Shown here in pieces: positions 28,615-38,439 of a stretch of DNA of 64,000 nt (position 1 is its first letter; each line of letters opens with the position of its first letter). Under the pieces are notes generated by a model. It was given only the letters and a program-made list of their open reading frames with translations, ran no database searches and had not been told where the DNA came from. Source of the stretch: Ferrimonas lipolytica (lineage in GTDB: Bacteria; Pseudomonadota; Gammaproteobacteria; Enterobacterales; Shewanellaceae). The DNA lies in NCBI RefSeq assembly GCF_012295575.1, contig NZ_CP051180.1:744001-808000 (forward strand), in the 5' to 3' direction. The position numbers were made by a program, and so were the translations under genes.

Positions 28615-29552
28615 TTGCCCTCCTGATAGAGCGCAAGGGCGTCCAAACACTGGAGCAAGTGAGTTCGACCAATATCGGCTTCTATCGACTGTTGCTGTAA
28701 CTTCAGGGCATAGGGTTGGCGATTGTTTTCATGCTGCAGTAGCTGTGCCGTTAGGTGCGATAACCCATCTTCAATCGAGCAGCAGCTATCTAGGGTAAGA
28801 ATTGTTGGGCTCGCAATCGGTTCGACAAACTGTTTAATCTGCCAACTGCCGGTTTGGGCTAGCTGTTTCCACGCAACCCTACTTTGGCTGTCCCCCTGCT
28901 GCCACCGTTCTAGCCCTTGAAAGTCCTCGATGCCGGGACGTATTTGCTGCGGTTGATTCTGGTCAGTGTTGCTGGCGCTGTTTAAACCAGTTGGGCCGGC
29001 AATCGCTGTTGGCCAAATGAGGGCGCTAAGATTGAGATCTTGCACTGACCAAGCGCGACAAAGTCCTAACGGATAGCGGGTTTCTATCCAGATCCGGCCA
29101 GGGTTGAGCTTACCCCGTTGAGTGCTAGGGAACGGCAGTTCGCAGCAGCTATTGTGAGCATTATCGACGTCGGTTAACTGTGCGGTTGTGTTAGCAAAAC
29201 CAAGGGCGATATGGTGACGATAACGCTCAGCGCTCAGCTCGACAGTAAAGGAGGCTTGCTCACCGGCGTGACAGGAGTTGCTCTTGCCAGCGCGCAAGGT
29301 TATGCCAGATAGGTTGCGGTAGGCCATGAGCAGGCTGGTGTGAAACAAACTGAGTAAGATGAACGCTAAAGCTAATATCAAGTTGTTCTGATAGTTGGTT
29401 CCTAGAATGAACAACACCATGCACATCACCAAATAGGCGATACCAGCGCCACTAGGCAATATAAATATACTCCGATGGCTGAGGGTTTGTGCCCGACTTG
29501 GCGGTAAGCGCTTATGCAGCCATTTGTGCCACATAGCATTAGCGATATTCAT
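28611..29552 (-). CDS. DUF58 family protein
   Basis: The 313-residue protein has two N-terminal membrane segments (about 30-75) followed by a soluble region. The family signature appears as DFQGLERWQQGDSQSRVAWKQLA, the degenerate von Willebrand-like core typical of DUF58. It is usually encoded between a MoxR ATPase and a TgpA transglutaminase, exactly as here. ATGA overlaps at both ends show tight translational coupling. The molecular function is unknown; a role in envelope or periplasmic protein maturation is inferred from context. Confidence 0.9.
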   Translation of the reverse strand: MNIANAMWHKWLHKRLPPSRAQTLSHRSIFILPSGAGIAYLVMCMVLFILGTNYQNNLILALAFILLSLFHTSLLMAYRNLSGITLRAGKSNSCHAGEQASFTVELSAERYRHHIALGFANTTAQLTDVDNAHNSCCELPFPSTQRGKLNPGRIWIETRYPLGLCRAWSVQDLNLSALIWPTAIAGPTGLNSASNTDQNQPQQIRPGIEDFQGLERWQQGDSQSRVAWKQLAQTGSWQIKQFVEPIASPTILTLDSCCSIEDGLSHLTAQLLQHENNRQPYALKLQQQSIEADIGRTHLLQCLDALALYQEGK

Positions 29553-30460
29553 TGAATAGGATTTACCGCCAAGAGGATCTGCTGTGCATAGAGGGTACCG
29601 TCGGCACGTAGCCCAGCCCTGAGGCGATGTTCGGTTACCGCAGCAAACACCGCTTGAATGTCATCAGGTACCACATAGTGGCGGCCGGAGATCAGCGCCC
29701 ATGCTTTTGCTGCTGCTAATAGGGCTCGACTGGCCCGAGGGGACAGTGGTGCGCTACCGTTGTCGCTATTACGTGAGTGATTAATTAATGCCAGAAGATA
29801 GTCGAGTACCGCTTCGGTTGCCTCAACCTGGCGCCCCTCGAGTTGCATTTCAGCCAAGTGACTGGGTTGTAATTGCACCAGAAGTTGGTTGAGGTTATCA
29901 GCCAAGTGTTCGCCTTTAAGCAGCTTCTTTTCAGCAGCAAGCCCTGGGTAACCGAGGCTTAAGCGCATCATAAAGCGGTCGAGCTGTGATTCTGGTAAAG
30001 GGAAGGTCCCTGACTGCTCCTGTGGATTCTGGGTGGCTATTACGAAAAAAGGTTGGGGCAGTGGGTAGGTGGTGCCATCAACACTTACCTGCTGCTCAGC
30101 CATCGCTTCCAGCAATGCACTTTGGGTTTTGGGGCTGGCGCGGTTGATCTCATCGGCCAACAGCACCTGACTAAAGATAGGGCCAGAGTGGAACTCAAAC
30201 TTTTGAAGCGCGGGATCAAAGATGTTTACCCCGAGCAGATCCGCTGGCAGCATATCGGCAGTGAACTGCAGCCGTTGGTGGCTCAATCCTAACGACTTAG
30301 CCAAAGCGGTCGAAAGGGTGGTTTTCCCCATGCCGGGCAGATCCTCTAGCAATAGATGTCCCCCAGCGAGCAAGCAAGTAATAGCCAGTTTGAGTTCTAC
30401 TGGCTTGTCGAGCAATACCTGACCTAACTGCTTCAGAACGGGGCTAACCCTTGGATCCAT
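29549..30460 (-). CDS. MoxR-family AAA+ ATPase
   Basis: The 303-residue protein has Walker A (LPGMGKTT), Walker B with sensor (LLADEINRASPKTQSALLEAM) and sensor 1 (ATQNPQEQ). The AAA lid with arginine finger (LSPRASRALL) follows. MoxR ATPases act as chaperones for assembly or activation of VWA-type partners. Here the partner is the co-translated DUF58 protein. First gene of a three-gene operon. Confidence 0.93.
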   Translation of the reverse strand: MDPRVSPVLKQLGQVLLDKPVELKLAITCLLAGGHLLLEDLPGMGKTTLSTALAKSLGLSHQRLQFTADMLPADLLGVNIFDPALQKFEFHSGPIFSQVLLADEINRASPKTQSALLEAMAEQQVSVDGTTYPLPQPFFVIATQNPQEQSGTFPLPESQLDRFMMRLSLGYPGLAAEKKLLKGEHLADNLNQLLVQLQPSHLAEMQLEGRQVEATEAVLDYLLALINHSRNSDNGSAPLSPRASRALLAAAKAWALISGRHYVVPDDIQAVFAAVTEHRLRAGLRADGTLYAQQILLAVNPIQ

Positions 30461-30502
30461 TTTATCTTATCCCCTGATATATCTATGGGTGAAGCTATCG
30501 CC

Positions 30503-32419
30503 TCAATAGCGGTAGCTTTGTTCGCCCTCCGTCATCAGCGGCAAGGTGCGATCGTCTAAGGTGGCGTAAATAAGTTGGTAGCTCAAGATCGCCTCAACGT
30601 AATCTCGAGTCTCCTTGAACGGAATTGTTGCCACAAACTGGGCGGCTGATAATTTGCCTTTGGACCGTTTCAGCCAAGATTTCACTCGATGAGGCCCAGC
30701 ATTGTAGGCAGCACTTGCGAGTAACCTGTTGTTATCATATCGAGAATATAGTTGCTGATAGTAAGCTGAGCCTAATTGAATGTTTCGTTTGGGCTGATAG
30801 AGGTCGTCAACTTGGCGATAAGGAGCTCCAATTTTACGGGCGGTTTCCTTGGCCGTAGTTGGCAGTAACTGCATCAACCCGTGGGCGTTAGCGCCAGAGC
30901 GAGCATTGGGGTAAAGCGCACTCTCACGACGTGCTAATGCTTGGAGCAGTGCCATGTCGAGTTGGCGCATCTCGGCAAACTGTAAGAAGTGATCGCCATA
31001 GGCAGTAGGGAAGCGCCACTCCAGCGCATCCCACATCTTGGTTTGGATGGTTCCCTGTACAGTTAGGAAGTGCCACTGTTTTTCATGACTGATGGCCAAT
31101 AATGCCGCCTGTTCTGAGCTGCTTAACCGACTAATCAACCAACGCAGTTCTTGCTTAGCGTCGTAATGTTTATCTAATGCCATGAGTTCATGAATACGGG
31201 CGTAGCCCTGATGTTGCAGCACTTGTTGACGGTCTTGTTTGCTCACCACTGGCAAATTGCTTTGCATTGAGTAGGGCAAATTAAGCTGCTGCGCTGCCAA
31301 AAAACCATAGTAGTTACGACGTTTAGCTAACGAGGTCCAAATTTGCGTCGCTTGTTGCCGCTGACCCGATTGGATTAATACATAGCCCTGCCAAAACTGC
31401 CATTCGCTCTGCTGTTGAGCCTGAGCCGATAGTTGACCTATCCAATAGGCGGTGTCACTCCAATCACTAACAAAGATGGTCTGACGAAGACGCTGTTGTT
31501 TGAGCTTATCGGTACCAAACTCAGCCAAAATGAGGTTATGTTCCTCACTCCAATAATCATCAATTAAGCTACGATACAACAGAGTACGAGCGCTGCTCTG
31601 GACATTGCTCTTACTTAGCACTGGGCGCCATTTTTGCCATTGTTGCCATGCTTTCTTGGGCGTTTTACGAGCCATTTTACCAAGCGCGCGGACAACAATT
31701 TGTTGGCCCATGGTCGATGACGCTAAGCCTGCACGGAAGCGCAACTCTTGCGGGTGTTTGTACAGTCGTAGTAGCAGGTCACCGTGCTGGCGGTTACTGG
31801 CAGTTAAGGTACTGTTGAGATAGCGCAGCAGTGAATATTGCTTAGCGTCATAGGCGAGCAGCATCCGTTGCCAAATCTTATCTTGGGTGCGGTTTCCCTG
31901 TTTTTGCCACGCGTCAAACAACGGGTCACAGGCTTTGTCACGGCTCTTTCCTGATAACCACAGCACGTCTGCTCCTGCAAAGGCTGTTTTGTGGTCACCA
32001 GTGGCGAGGCGAGCCCGATAGTAATAACACTGCAAACGTTCGTTATTCGGCCGCTCTGGACTCACTTGCAGAAAATTAGCCCAATTTTTTTGTTTGCCGT
32101 GGCTAGCTAAATAGCTGTGTTTAAATTGATTATAAAGTGGTGTGTTGGCCAGATCTTGTAAGATCTCTATGGCTTGCTGTGGAGTCAGCGAAGCAACTTG
32201 GTTTTGCCGAAAACGGTAATCGAGATAAGGAGTGAGTGGGTAATCATCGAGCTTTTGGCGCAAGGAAAAATACGCATTATTTTTCTTAAGCTTAAGCGCC
32301 TCTCTGGCCTGGTTATACCATGCCCGCTGTTGCTCAATAGAGGCAGCAGTAACTGAACTGCTGAACAATAAAATAAGGCTAAGTCCTATGCCTAAGCCAT
32401 GGCGTAACTGCAATGCCAC
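30503..32419 (-). CDS. slt: Soluble lytic murein transglycosylase Slt
   Basis: The 638-residue periplasmic enzyme has a signal peptide ending near VTAAS, a long alpha-helical U-shaped domain and a C-terminal SLT domain. Catalytic Glu is in ARRESALYPNARSG, followed by GLMQLLPTTAKETA and ASAAYNAGPHRV. It cleaves peptidoglycan to 1,6-anhydromuropeptides. It is the second lytic transglycosylase in this 7-kb stretch, flanking the TgpA operon with mltF. Confidence 0.95.
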   Translation of the reverse strand: MALQLRHGLGIGLSLILLFSSSVTAASIEQQRAWYNQAREALKLKKNNAYFSLRQKLDDYPLTPYLDYRFRQNQVASLTPQQAIEILQDLANTPLYNQFKHSYLASHGKQKNWANFLQVSPERPNNERLQCYYYRARLATGDHKTAFAGADVLWLSGKSRDKACDPLFDAWQKQGNRTQDKIWQRMLLAYDAKQYSLLRYLNSTLTASNRQHGDLLLRLYKHPQELRFRAGLASSTMGQQIVVRALGKMARKTPKKAWQQWQKWRPVLSKSNVQSSARTLLYRSLIDDYWSEEHNLILAEFGTDKLKQQRLRQTIFVSDWSDTAYWIGQLSAQAQQQSEWQFWQGYVLIQSGQRQQATQIWTSLAKRRNYYGFLAAQQLNLPYSMQSNLPVVSKQDRQQVLQHQGYARIHELMALDKHYDAKQELRWLISRLSSSEQAALLAISHEKQWHFLTVQGTIQTKMWDALEWRFPTAYGDHFLQFAEMRQLDMALLQALARRESALYPNARSGANAHGLMQLLPTTAKETARKIGAPYRQVDDLYQPKRNIQLGSAYYQQLYSRYDNNRLLASAAYNAGPHRVKSWLKRSKGKLSAAQFVATIPFKETRDYVEAILSYQLIYATLDDRTLPLMTEGEQSYRY

Positions 32420-32736
32420 AGTGATTTATCCCCTCGATGTTCGTGTTGCAACCGGTGTACTAAACGCTTCAGTTTAGTGAGACCACCGATCGGCTAAATA
32501 AGTTTGACCGTATATGCAATGGAGACCTTGTGTACATCGTTTCAGGCGGTCCCGAGCGTTGAGGTATCTGTCCTACAGGTTCCAGAGTGGCAGTCATAAA
32601 TAATCAAAGCAATAGCCGGATTGATGTTTAGTGAACAGTTAGGCTACTGCAATAAAATCGGTAAAACGCCTTTCTTGTTTAATAACAAGCTAATTTAGTT
32701 AGGTTAGTGCAGTTTTCACCGATCTAGGAGTTTAGG
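32420..32736. other. slt-msrP divergent spacer
   Basis: These 317 bp hold no recognisable gene, terminator or repeat. They must carry the divergent promoters. The msrP ribosome site TAGGAG lies just before 32737. No convincing operator was identified by eye. Confidence 0.5.
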
Positions 32737-33741
32737 ATGACCAACAAACCCAAATGGCAGCTGTCCGCAGAACAAGTAACCCCGGAGCGGGTTTTCCAAC
32801 AGCGTCGTAAGATTGTTCAGGCACTGGGGTTGTCTGCCATTGGTGCCAGTGTTCCCTTAGGTGTGCAAGCGGGTTTGCTTGATTGGTTTGGTCAGCCCGA
32901 GGAACAGTTGGCCCCACGTAGGTCATTGAGTTTCGAAAAGACCCTTCGTTATGGCATTAACGATGAGTTAACTCCTGAAGATAAAATCGTAAGCCACAAC
33001 AACTTTTATGAGTTTGGTACCGATAAAACCGATCCCGCCAAGAACGCCCAAAGTCTGATAACCGATCCGTGGAGTTTGACCATCGAAGGCGACGTTGCTA
33101 ACCCTCGCGTGTGGACAGTGGAAGATATTCTGAAAGAGTTCCCACTGGAGGAGCGTATCTATCGTATGCGTTGCGTTGAGGCGTGGTCGATGGTTATTCC
33201 ATGGTTAGGTTTTTCACTGGCGAATCTCATCGAGAAGGCCGAACCCGGAGCCAGTGCTAAATATGTGGCCTTTGAAACACTGTACGATCCTGAACAGATG
33301 CCCGGACAGAAGTCGCGTTTCGTTGGTGGCGGCATCAATTACCCCTATGTAGAAGGGTTGCGCTTAGATGAGGCGATGCACCCATTAACCATCTTGAGCC
33401 TTGGCTTATATGGAAAAACGTTGCCACCACAAAATGGCGCGCCTATCCGTTTGGTCGTACCGTGGAAGTATGGTTTTAAGAGCATTAAATCGATCGTTAA
33501 GATCCGCATCACCGATAAGATGCCGCCAACAACCTGGAATCAGTTAGCCTCGAATGAGTATGGCTTCTATGCCAATGTAAACCCTAATGTCAGCCACCCG
33601 CGATGGTCACAGGCGTCTGAACGTCGGATAGGCAGCGGAGGTTTGTTGTCCGCCAAACGGATCCCGACTGAACCCTTTAATGGTTACGGTGATCAAGTTG
33701 CATCGTTGTATGAAGGAATGGATCTACGTCAGTGGTATTAA
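32737..33741 (+). CDS. msrP: Periplasmic methionine sulfoxide reductase, molybdopterin subunit MsrP
   Basis: MsrP reduces oxidised methionines in periplasmic proteins using a molybdopterin cofactor. The N-terminus carries a twin-arginine export signal (Arg23-Arg24 in [11 protein letters not shown]). The molybdenum-ligating cysteine is Cys146 in [14 protein letters not shown]. Further family motifs are [15 protein letters not shown]-like and [11 protein letters not shown] near the C-terminus. Length of 334 residues is normal. It overlaps msrQ by 10 bp. Confidence 0.96.
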   Translation: MTNKPKWQLSAEQVTPERVFQQRRKIVQALGLSAIGASVPLGVQAGLLDWFGQPEEQLAPRRSLSFEKTLRYGINDELTPEDKIVSHNNFYEFGTDKTDPAKNAQSLITDPWSLTIEGDVANPRVWTVEDILKEFPLEERIYRMRCVEAWSMVIPWLGFSLANLIEKAEPGASAKYVAFETLYDPEQMPGQKSRFVGGGINYPYVEGLRLDEAMHPLTILSLGLYGKTLPPQNGAPIRLVVPWKYGFKSIKSIVKIRITDKMPPTTWNQLASNEYGFYANVNPNVSHPRWSQASERRIGSGGLLSAKRIPTEPFNGYGDQVASLYEGMDLRQWY

Positions 33742-34349
33742 CTAAGCATAAAGTTTGGCTGACTAAGTCGGCGCTCCATATTGGATGTGCACTGCCTTTA
33801 ATATGGCTCTATATCCAAATCGAGCTCGATAACCTTGGCGGCGATCCGGTGCAGTACATCATTCACTTTTTGGGGATGGGAGTTCTGCATACGTTAGTAC
33901 TTACCTTACTTATTTCGCCGCTTGCTAAGCGCTTTAAAGTTGGCTGGTTACTGCGTTCAAGGCGGGCAATAGGGCTATGGAGCTTTGCCTATCTGGTGCT
34001 GCATATCTTTTCTTTCTTAGCATTTGATCTGTTATTTGACTGGTCATTATTGCTCAGCGAAATAATTAAGCGCCCCTATATAACCGTTGGCATGATTGCT
34101 TCGATTATTATGCTCGCTTTGGCGCTTACTTCGCCGCAGTTGATACAGCGTAAAATGGGACGCCGCTGGCAGTTACTGCACAAGCTGGTCTATCTGGTGG
34201 CGATCTTAGGGCCTATCCATTTTTGGTGGTCGGTCAAATCGGGCAACGTTGAGCCAGCAATCTATCTGCTGATCTTCATGGCTTTACTGTGGTGGCGCCG
34301 GCCGGTTAAGCAAATATCCCGGCGAAGTGGATTAGCCTCAACAAAATAA
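33732..34349 (+). CDS. msrQ: Heme-b membrane subunit MsrQ
   Basis: MsrQ passes electrons from the quinone pool or flavin reductase to MsrP. The 205-residue protein has about six membrane segments of the ferric-reductase-like fold, with histidines in [17 protein letters not shown] and [19 protein letters not shown] as heme ligands. Translation begins at a GTG inside the end of msrP, a sign of coupling. Confidence 0.94.
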   Translation: MVLTKHKVWLTKSALHIGCALPLIWLYIQIELDNLGGDPVQYIIHFLGMGVLHTLVLTLLISPLAKRFKVGWLLRSRRAIGLWSFAYLVLHIFSFLAFDLLFDWSLLLSEIIKRPYITVGMIASIIMLALALTSPQLIQRKMGRRWQLLHKLVYLVAILGPIHFWWSVKSGNVEPAIYLLIFMALLWWRRPVKQISRRSGLASTK

Positions 34350-34366
34350 TGCTAACAGGTTATAAT
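34338..34366 (+). promoter_or_regulatory. Candidate promoter of the DUF885 gene
   Basis: TCAACA (34338-34343), 17 bp, consensus -10 TATAAT (34361-34366), 35 bp before the start codon. Confidence 0.6.
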
Positions 34367-34400
34367 ATGGCCACTTTTTGTCTATTCCATGGAGTTGGGA

Positions 34401-36179
34401 ATGAAACATACCGGTGTAATGCTGGCGATATCGGTCGCGTTATTAGGGGGCTGTCAGACTCAGCCTGAAACCACAACAGCGGTTGTTGAGTGTAATCAGC
34501 AGTGTCAGGCGGAGCAATTTGAGCAGCTGTCTGAGCGGATGATTAACGAGCTATGGCAGCTCTCCCCAGAATGGGCTATCTACCAAGGTAAATATGAATT
34601 TGCAGCTAAGCTAACCCTGCCAAATCAGCAACAGCGCCAGCGTACTCAAGCATTTGTGGATAAGTGGCGGTTGGCATTAACCAATGTCGACGACGGTGTG
34701 CTCGCTGCCAGTCAACAAACCGATAAGGCTTTGTTGCTCAATATAGTTAACTCAATGGAGTGGGAGCAGAGTCGCTTCAAAAGCTGGCAATGGAACCCAT
34801 CCCAATATAACGTCGGTGGGGTGTTTGGACGCATTCTGTCAGAGCAGTGGGGCACCGAGCAACAAGTACTGCAAGCGGTGTTAGCACGCATGCTTGATGT
34901 ACCTGAATACTATGCTGTGGCCAGAACCAATATCGATAACCCCACCAAGCAACACACCGAATTAGCCATTTTGCAAAACAAAGGGTCTCTGGCGGTTTTC
35001 AGTCAGGAACTGTTAACCAGAGCGAAGCAATCCAGCCTAAGTGTTGACGACAAAATCAATTTTGAGCAACGCTACTTTGAAACTCGGCAAGCGATACTGA
35101 GCTACATCTCATTCCTTGAACAAACCCTTGCCAATATGGACGCCAAGCCTGCGCGCTCGTTTCGTATCGGTGAGAGTCTGTATGAAGAGAAGTTTAGCTT
35201 TGATATTCAAGCGGGTATGAGCGCTAATCAACTATACACAAAAGCGCTGGCAGACAAAGACAGAGCACAACAGCAGATGGTTAAGATCACCACTGAGTTG
35301 TGGAGTAAGTATTTCACCACCGCAATGCCAAACAATAAGTTGGTGGCGGTGCGACAATTGATCGATCACCTATCGGCGCAACATGTCCAGCGAGATAATT
35401 TTGTTGAAGAGGTGCGGCAACAGATCCCTGAGTTGGTTAACTTCGTTAACGAAAAAGACCTGTTGACTCTCGACCCAACCAAGCCACTAATTGTTCGTGA
35501 AACACCGGAGTATATGCGTGGTTTTGCTGGTGCCAGCATCTCGGCTCCTGGACCTTATGACAATGGCGGTAACACTTACTACAACGTAACACCGTTAGAC
35601 AACATGGGTGATGAAGAAGCCGAAAGCTACTTGCGTGAATACAATCACTGGGTTTTGCAAATCCTCAATATTCATGAAGCGATCCCAGGTCATTACACCC
35701 AGTTGGTCTACTCCAACAATGAATCGTCATCGTTGGTGAAGAGCCTGTTTGGTAACGGCGCTATGGTTGAAGGCTGGGCTGTTTATGCTGAACGAGTGAT
35801 GTTGGAGCAAGGATATGGTGATTTTGAGCCTGAGCTGTGGCTGATGTACTGGAAGTGGAATCTCCGCGTGATCTGTAACACCATTTTGGATTACAGCATC
35901 CATGTGTTGGATATGAACGAAGCAGAGGCGCTGGATCTGTTGGTTAACCAAGCCTTCCAACAGCAAACGGAGGCATCGCAGAAATGGCGCCGAGCAACCC
36001 TCAGCCAAGTTCAGTTAACTTCCTATTATTCTGGCTTCCGTGAGATCTACGATCTTCGTGAAGAACAAAAACTGAACAAAGGTGAAGCCTTTGATCTTAA
36101 AGATTTTCATCAGCAGTTCTTAAGCTACGGCAGCGCCCCAGTAAAACAGATACGTGGGTTGATGATGTCGCAGCAGTGA
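34401..36179 (+). CDS. DUF885 family lipoprotein, putative zinc peptidase
   Basis: The start is the ATG at 34401, six bases after GGAG; an ATG at 34389 precedes the ribosome site. The 592-residue protein has a lipobox LLGGC, so it should be membrane-anchored in the periplasm. The DUF885 signature HEAIPGHY (near residue 426) resembles a metal-binding HExxxxH motif, followed by EGWAVYAE with a likely third ligand. The family is related to M32-like peptidases, but activity is rarely shown. Monocistronic with a strong terminator. Confidence 0.88.
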   Translation: MKHTGVMLAISVALLGGCQTQPETTTAVVECNQQCQAEQFEQLSERMINELWQLSPEWAIYQGKYEFAAKLTLPNQQQRQRTQAFVDKWRLALTNVDDGVLAASQQTDKALLLNIVNSMEWEQSRFKSWQWNPSQYNVGGVFGRILSEQWGTEQQVLQAVLARMLDVPEYYAVARTNIDNPTKQHTELAILQNKGSLAVFSQELLTRAKQSSLSVDDKINFEQRYFETRQAILSYISFLEQTLANMDAKPARSFRIGESLYEEKFSFDIQAGMSANQLYTKALADKDRAQQQMVKITTELWSKYFTTAMPNNKLVAVRQLIDHLSAQHVQRDNFVEEVRQQIPELVNFVNEKDLLTLDPTKPLIVRETPEYMRGFAGASISAPGPYDNGGNTYYNVTPLDNMGDEEAESYLREYNHWVLQILNIHEAIPGHYTQLVYSNNESSSLVKSLFGNGAMVEGWAVYAERVMLEQGYGDFEPELWLMYWKWNLRVICNTILDYSIHVLDMNEAEALDLLVNQAFQQQTEASQKWRRATLSQVQLTSYYSGFREIYDLREEQKLNKGEAFDLKDFHQQFLSYGSAPVKQIRGLMMSQQ

Positions 36180-36208
36180 TAACGGGCGTAGTGACTTGCT
36201 AAGTGTTC

Positions 36209-36240
36209 AAGCGGCGCATTTTGCGCCGCTTTGTCGTTTT
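36209..36240 (+). terminator. Terminator after the DUF885 gene
   Basis: AAGCGGCGCA pairs with TGCGCCGCTT around a short T loop, followed by a T-rich stretch ending GTCGTTTT. Confidence 0.85.
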
Positions 36241-36365
36241 ATGGTGTCCGCTCAAACATTAATTAATGGAATTTCAGTCAGTACCGTAATGAGTGGTACA
36301 CTATGCTGATACCAATCTTAATGAATCTTTGTCACCCGTTCGGTGATTGTCGCTGTAGGTCCCCC

Positions 36366-36722
36366 ATGAATTTGAAACAAGAAATCCATCAATTGAACAA
36401 CCGTTTGAGTGTGGTGAAGCGTAAGCTGCAAGCGGCGCACGAGCGTAATGATCAACTTATTATTGATCAGTTCAACGAAGAAGTAGCTGCGCTGACCAAG
36501 CGTATTCAGAACGTTAAAAAGACCAGCACTCGTCAGTTGAGTAAGAAGGGTCAAGAGATTAAAAACTTGCCATTTAACCGTGCTTTAACCAAGGCGGAGC
36601 AGGCTGATATGGGCGCGCTGAAGAAAAAAGTTCGCGGTCTGGTGGTTGTGCATCCAATGACTGCGATTGGTCGTGAAATGGGCATCGAAGTAATGACTGG
36701 GTTCGCCCCGAAGCAGTTCTAA
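36366..36722 (+). CDS. yibL: YibL family ribosome-associated protein
   Basis: The 118-residue basic protein has a coiled-coil N-terminal half (about 5-60). Its C-terminal half, with LTKAEQADMGALKKKVRGLVVVHPMTAIGREMG, is nearly identical to E. coli YibL, which associates with ribosomal subunits. The ATG at 36366 gives the family length; an in-frame start at 36303 would add 21 residues not seen in homologues. Role in ribosome assembly or hibernation is inferred. Confidence 0.92.
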   Translation: MNLKQEIHQLNNRLSVVKRKLQAAHERNDQLIIDQFNEEVAALTKRIQNVKKTSTRQLSKKGQEIKNLPFNRALTKAEQADMGALKKKVRGLVVVHPMTAIGREMGIEVMTGFAPKQF

Positions 36723-36763
36723 ACTGTTATCGAATAGCTAGATTGTATTAAAACGCAATCGCT

Positions 36764-36795
36764 AAAAAGGGTCTGAACTTATCAGATCCTTTTTC
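36764..36795 (+). terminator. Terminator after yibL
   Basis: AAAAAGGGTCTGA pairs with TCAGATCCTTTTT (one G-T pair). Confidence 0.85.
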
Positions 36796-36939
36796 GTATC
36801 TAAAGCGATTCAACGCCGCTGGGTTGGTTTGCGGTCGCGACAGCGCTCATGCTTCCACCAAGCGTGTAGGTGTAGCCGTAGCCGAATAAGTCATTGAGTT
36901 AACCGCGATAAACTTCAACAGCTAACTATGACACAGCCC

Positions 36940-36969
36940 AAAAAAGGATCGGCTCAATGCCGATCCTTC
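36940..36969 (-). terminator. Terminator after rpoS
   Basis: On the minus strand AAGGATCGGC pairs with GCCGATCCTT, followed by TTTTTT. It ends the rpoS transcript. Confidence 0.88.
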
Positions 36970-36989
36970 TCTATTCCACACCGTAATCA

Positions 36990-37919
36990 CTACATGCTGA
37001 ATAAGCTCTCTGCAGATAAGCCTTCACTGCTTAACTTGTTGCGTAGCTTCGCTAACGCAGCGGTTTGAATTTGGCGTACTCGTTCTCGAGTTAGGCCAAT
37101 CTCGTTACCCACCTTCTCGAGGGTCATTGGCTCATAACCGAGTAGCCCGAAGCGTCGAGCGATGATCTCTTTCTCTTTATCGTTTAACGATAATAAGATT
37201 GCTTTCACTGAGCTGTGAATATCTTCTTGCTCAACGCGGCCGCTAACATCCGCTTCATCAGCAACTAAATCGACAATCGACTTATCTGCATCGCCTGCTA
37301 TTGGCGAATCTAATGAGGTAGTTTTCTCTTTTAGTTTGAGAATTTTACTTACTTGTTCAACCGGCTTACCAACCTTATTAGCGATCTCTTCGATGGTTGG
37401 CTCATGATCGATATCCTGCGACAGCTGGCGGGCGGTGCGAATATAGAGGTTTAGCTCTTTAACCACGTGAATAGGTAAGCGAATGGTGCGAGTGCTATTC
37501 ATGATGGCGCGTTCGATATTTTGTCGAATCCACCAGGTGGCATAGGTTGAGAAACGGAAGCCACGCTCGGGATCGAACTTCTCGACTGCGTGCATTAGAC
37601 CTAAGTTGCCCTCTTCAATCACGTCAAGTAGGGCCAGGCCGCGATTGTTGTAGCGGCGAGCAATCTTCACCACCAAGCGTAAATTACTCTCAATCATACG
37701 ATTGCGAGATTTGGCACAGCCTTGGTGAACGCGACGAGCGAAGTAGACTTCCTCTTCTGCAGTAAGCAGAGGGGAGAAACCGATCTCACTTAGATACATC
37801 TGAGTGGCATCGATATTCTTGACTAAGTCTTGTTTAACTTGTTCGTCGATGCTGGAAGCATCAAGGGTGTCCGCTGAAGCGGTTACATCCATGTTTAATG
37901 CGGTATTGTCGAAGCTCAT
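36990..37919 (-). CDS. rpoS: Stationary-phase sigma factor RpoS
   Basis: The 309-residue sigma factor has region 1.2 ([27 protein letters not shown]), region 2 ([28 protein letters not shown]), region 3 and the region 4 helix-turn-helix ([11 protein letters not shown]). Its 1.2-2 segments follow RpoS rather than RpoD, RpoH or FliA. The chosen ATG (complement 37917-37919) follows AAGGGGAA; upstream extensions are rejected. Unusually, nlpD does not precede it: upstream lies about 1.1 kb without intact genes. A second RpoS paralogue elsewhere cannot be excluded. Confidence 0.88.
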   Translation of the reverse strand: MSFDNTALNMDVTASADTLDASSIDEQVKQDLVKNIDATQMYLSEIGFSPLLTAEEEVYFARRVHQGCAKSRNRMIESNLRLVVKIARRYNNRGLALLDVIEEGNLGLMHAVEKFDPERGFRFSTYATWWIRQNIERAIMNSTRTIRLPIHVVKELNLYIRTARQLSQDIDHEPTIEEIANKVGKPVEQVSKILKLKEKTTSLDSPIAGDADKSIVDLVADEADVSGRVEQEDIHSSVKAILLSLNDKEKEIIARRFGLLGYEPMTLEKVGNEIGLTRERVRQIQTAALAKLRNKLSSEGLSAESLFSM

Positions 37920-38439
37920 CGTGTTCCCCTTGTTCCGGTCGAGAATGCGATAACGGCGGTTGTAAACTATCAACCAGCCCTTACACGATCGTGCATGTTT
38001 AGTGGCAGATTCCACATAACTATGCGAGTGATAATATTGATTCCATATCGACTTCGAAGTCCGACTTGATCAATATTCTCTATTTATCACTGCGACTTAC
38101 TTCGTCCTTGCCCTGTGGACTGTTGCAATGATGCTCCTGTAACTCCACCCTACGAGTCTAAAAATGAATCGTCAATAGTCTTTTATTCCATTTAATAAGG
38201 GAAATTAGTTTAAACGTTTGTTTAGTTTTTTTAGGACAGTGTGTTCGTTTATGCGCTGACGCCAGATGTTGTGTCTTATCGCGATGATTAGATATGCAAA
38301 AGTGTCACTTCGCCAGCTAGTTGTTGTTTGAAAAAACACATTAAATTTTTTTGGGGCTCGATAAGTGGTGGTGATAACACTGTTATGATGATTTCGATGA
38401 AATCAGCGAGATAGTCAGACAGGTCATGCGCCAGCATCA
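37920..38439. other. Long rpoS upstream region
   Basis: About 520 bp of relatively A/T-rich DNA with no gene recognised. It must include the rpoS promoter and 5' UTR. E. coli rpoS has a long leader targeted by sRNAs and Hfq; whether that applies here cannot be read from sequence alone. Confidence 0.4.
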
